This document shows positions 7,011 to 7,610 of a stretch of DNA of 7,610 bases, in pieces (position 1 is the first letter of the stretch; each line of letters starts with the position of its first letter). The notes under the pieces are model-generated. The model had not been told where the DNA came from and made no database searches. It was given only the letters and a program-made list of their open reading frames with translations. The position numbers were made by a program, and so were the translations under genes. This DNA is from Clostridia bacterium (GTDB lineage: Bacteria; Bacillota; Clostridia; Oscillospirales; Acutalibacteraceae), in assembly GCA_017442445.1 (NCBI GenBank), contig JAFRZS010000022.1:1-7610 (forward strand), written 5' to 3'.

Positions 7011-7168
7011 AAAACTTTATTTTTTCCATTAAGACACTTTTCAACTTTAAAATAGCTTAAATTATAATGATATTATCACATTTCATTACTTTTGTAAACA
7101 TGTTTTTATAAAAAGATTTGCTTTTTTAATATAAAAAGGTAAATAAGTAATTTTGCATCTTAAAAACA
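7011..7168. other. AT-rich intergenic region and leader of the giant gene
   Basis: The stretch between the terminator and the ribosome binding site is mostly A/T. Apart from the candidate promoter it holds no recognisable RNA gene, repeat or convincing secondary structure. An ATG at 7029 opens a short out-of-frame reading frame without a ribosome binding site and is not called. Confidence 0.7.
7061..7098 (-). promoter_or_regulatory. Probable sigma-A-type promoter of the giant gene
   Basis: On the minus strand a TTTACA -35-like box (7098-7093) is followed by TGTGATAATATC. This offers GATAAT (7077-7072, 15-base spacer, with an extended TGn) or TAATAT (7075-7070, 17-base spacer). A perfect TATAAT lies a little downstream (7066-7061) but lacks a good -35 box. 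Transcription from here would leave a leader of about 60 bases. The region is very AT-rich, so the exact -10 box is uncertain. No operator or riboswitch fold was seen in the leader. Confidence 0.5.
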
Positions 7169-7212
7169 AAAAGAGGCTGTAAAAAATCTTTCGCTTTTTT
7201 ACAGCCTCTTTT
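7169..7212 (-). terminator. Rho-independent terminator of the upstream gene (18-bp perfect stem)
   Basis: Bases 7169-7186 and 7195-7212 are exact inverted repeats (A-rich base, GAGGCTGT core, A6) around an 8-base loop. On the minus strand the hairpin begins six bases after the TAA stop of the upstream gene, and TTTTT-G-TTTTT runs along and past its 3' base. The palindrome also has T runs on the plus strand, so it could act in both directions, but no plus-strand gene is visible. It should separate transcription of the two surface-protein genes. Confidence 0.92.
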
Positions 7213-7218
7213 GTGTTA

Positions 7219-7610
7219 TTATTTATCTGTTACTTTAACAACATCTGTATAGAGTGTCACCAGTTCGCCTGTATCGGTATTGAGATATACCACGAAACCT
7301 CTTGCGAAAAGCATCTTGTCTGATGTTGTTTTTACAGTCAGCTTGTACTGACCTTCATTTTCAGTACGTACGGTTCTGAATGCCATAATTTCTTCCTGAT
7401 AATCTTCATCTGTATTACTTTCAAGTGTGAGAATATCTTCACTTGAAAGTTTTACATTCTGAGTAAGCAACAATCCTGAACTTACCAACACATAATCCTT
7501 CGGAATATATCTTGTTACCATAAACTCAGCTTTGTACGCAGAGTCAAGCTGTTCTTTTATTGCTGTTTCAAGGATTACCGCCACATTATCTTTTACAGGT
7601 TCATCAGTAA
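7219..7610 (-). CDS. C-terminal end of a second large protein, probably surface or secreted (5' part outside window)
   Basis: The last 129 codons and a TAA stop (7221-7219) are visible, and the frame stays open to the right edge (first visible residues TDEPVKDN). An in-frame GTG at 7584 has no Shine-Dalgarno sequence before it and is internal, not a start. The segment begins with a helix (ILETAIKEQLDSAYKAEF). Beta strands follow, including YVLVSSGLLLTQNV (about 80 residues before the end), then GQYKLTVKTTSD, FARGFVVYLNTDTGEL and VTLYTDVVKV. This 'SSGLLLT ... GQY ... ARGFVVY' layout resembles unnamed C-terminal domains of big clostridial extracellular proteins; the match is from memory of the pattern only. 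No anchor motif (LPxTG plus membrane helix) is present at its C-terminus. A terminator follows directly. Confidence 0.8.
   Translation of the reverse strand, partial: TDEPVKDNVAVILETAIKEQLDSAYKAEFMVTRYIPKDYVLVSSGLLLTQNVKLSSEDILTLESNTDEDYQEEIMAFRTVRTENEGQYKLTVKTTSDKMLFARGFVVYLNTDTGELVTLYTDVVKVTDK

Noticed and set aside
6883..7029. Short overlapping reading frame upstream of the giant gene (ATG at 7029, 37 codons)
   Set aside because: No ribosome binding site and no recognisable peptide; it is out of frame with the giant gene and the strong AGGAGG lies inside it. Probably chance.
7169..7212. The perfect inverted repeat as an insertion-sequence end, small RNA or CRISPR-like palindrome
   Set aside because: Its position six bases after a stop codon and the T run on the minus strand explain it as an intrinsic terminator; there is no transposase, no second copy and no repeat-spacer pattern.
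7219..7584. A complete 121-residue protein starting at the GTG at 7584
   Set aside because: The frame continues upstream to the window edge, the GTG has no Shine-Dalgarno sequence and sits inside a coherent domain, so it is an internal valine of a longer gene.
1..7610. An undescribed defence, retron or mobile system
   Set aside because: No nuclease, polymerase, reverse transcriptase, transposase, toxin-antitoxin or structured RNA signature was found; the window is one giant surface protein, the end of another gene and a short intergenic region.

Overview
The window looks like part of the chromosome of a Gram-positive Clostridia-type anaerobe, possibly from gut or rumen. Three things suggest this. 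The DNA is moderately AT-rich by eye. The one visible start has a strong AGGAGG ribosome binding site with a 7-base spacer. The encoded protein combines GLUG-type beta-helix modules, FIVAR-like helical bundles and InlB B-type (Listeria-Bacteroides) repeats, a mix typical of giant secreted or cell-surface proteins of Firmicutes. No taxonomic marker gene is present, so this assignment is inference.

All coding sequence is on the minus strand. From 6995 down to the left edge runs one uninterrupted reading frame of 2331 complete codons. I translated it codon by codon and found no stop. It still has no stop at base 1, so the C-terminus lies outside the window. In protein order it contains: a signal peptide (1-25); an acidic linker (26-98); GLUG beta-helix module 1 (99-405) and a FIVAR-like helical module (406-490); GLUG module 2 (494-816) and two tandem ~80-residue helical 'FYNNR' repeats (831-986); an Ig-like beta region and an aromatic-rich domain I cannot assign (987-1272); another FIVAR-like module (1273-1341); five consecutive InlB B-like repeats (1343-1767); a ~320-residue helical block (1768-2091); a sixth B repeat (2093-2170); and two divergent B-like units (2173 to the edge).

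Upstream of it (7011-7218) is an AT-rich intergenic stretch with a plausible sigma-A-type promoter for the giant gene. It also holds a perfect 18-bp-stem terminator hairpin for the preceding gene. That preceding gene (7219-7610, also minus strand) is seen only as its last 129 codons. It is open at the right edge and appears to be the C-terminal beta-rich domain of another large protein.

The two genes sit on the same strand but are separated by a terminator and a new promoter, so they are probably transcribed separately. The giant protein is best read as a modular adhesin or scaffold-like surface protein. No catalytic motif, defence system, mobile element, CRISPR array or RNA gene was found.
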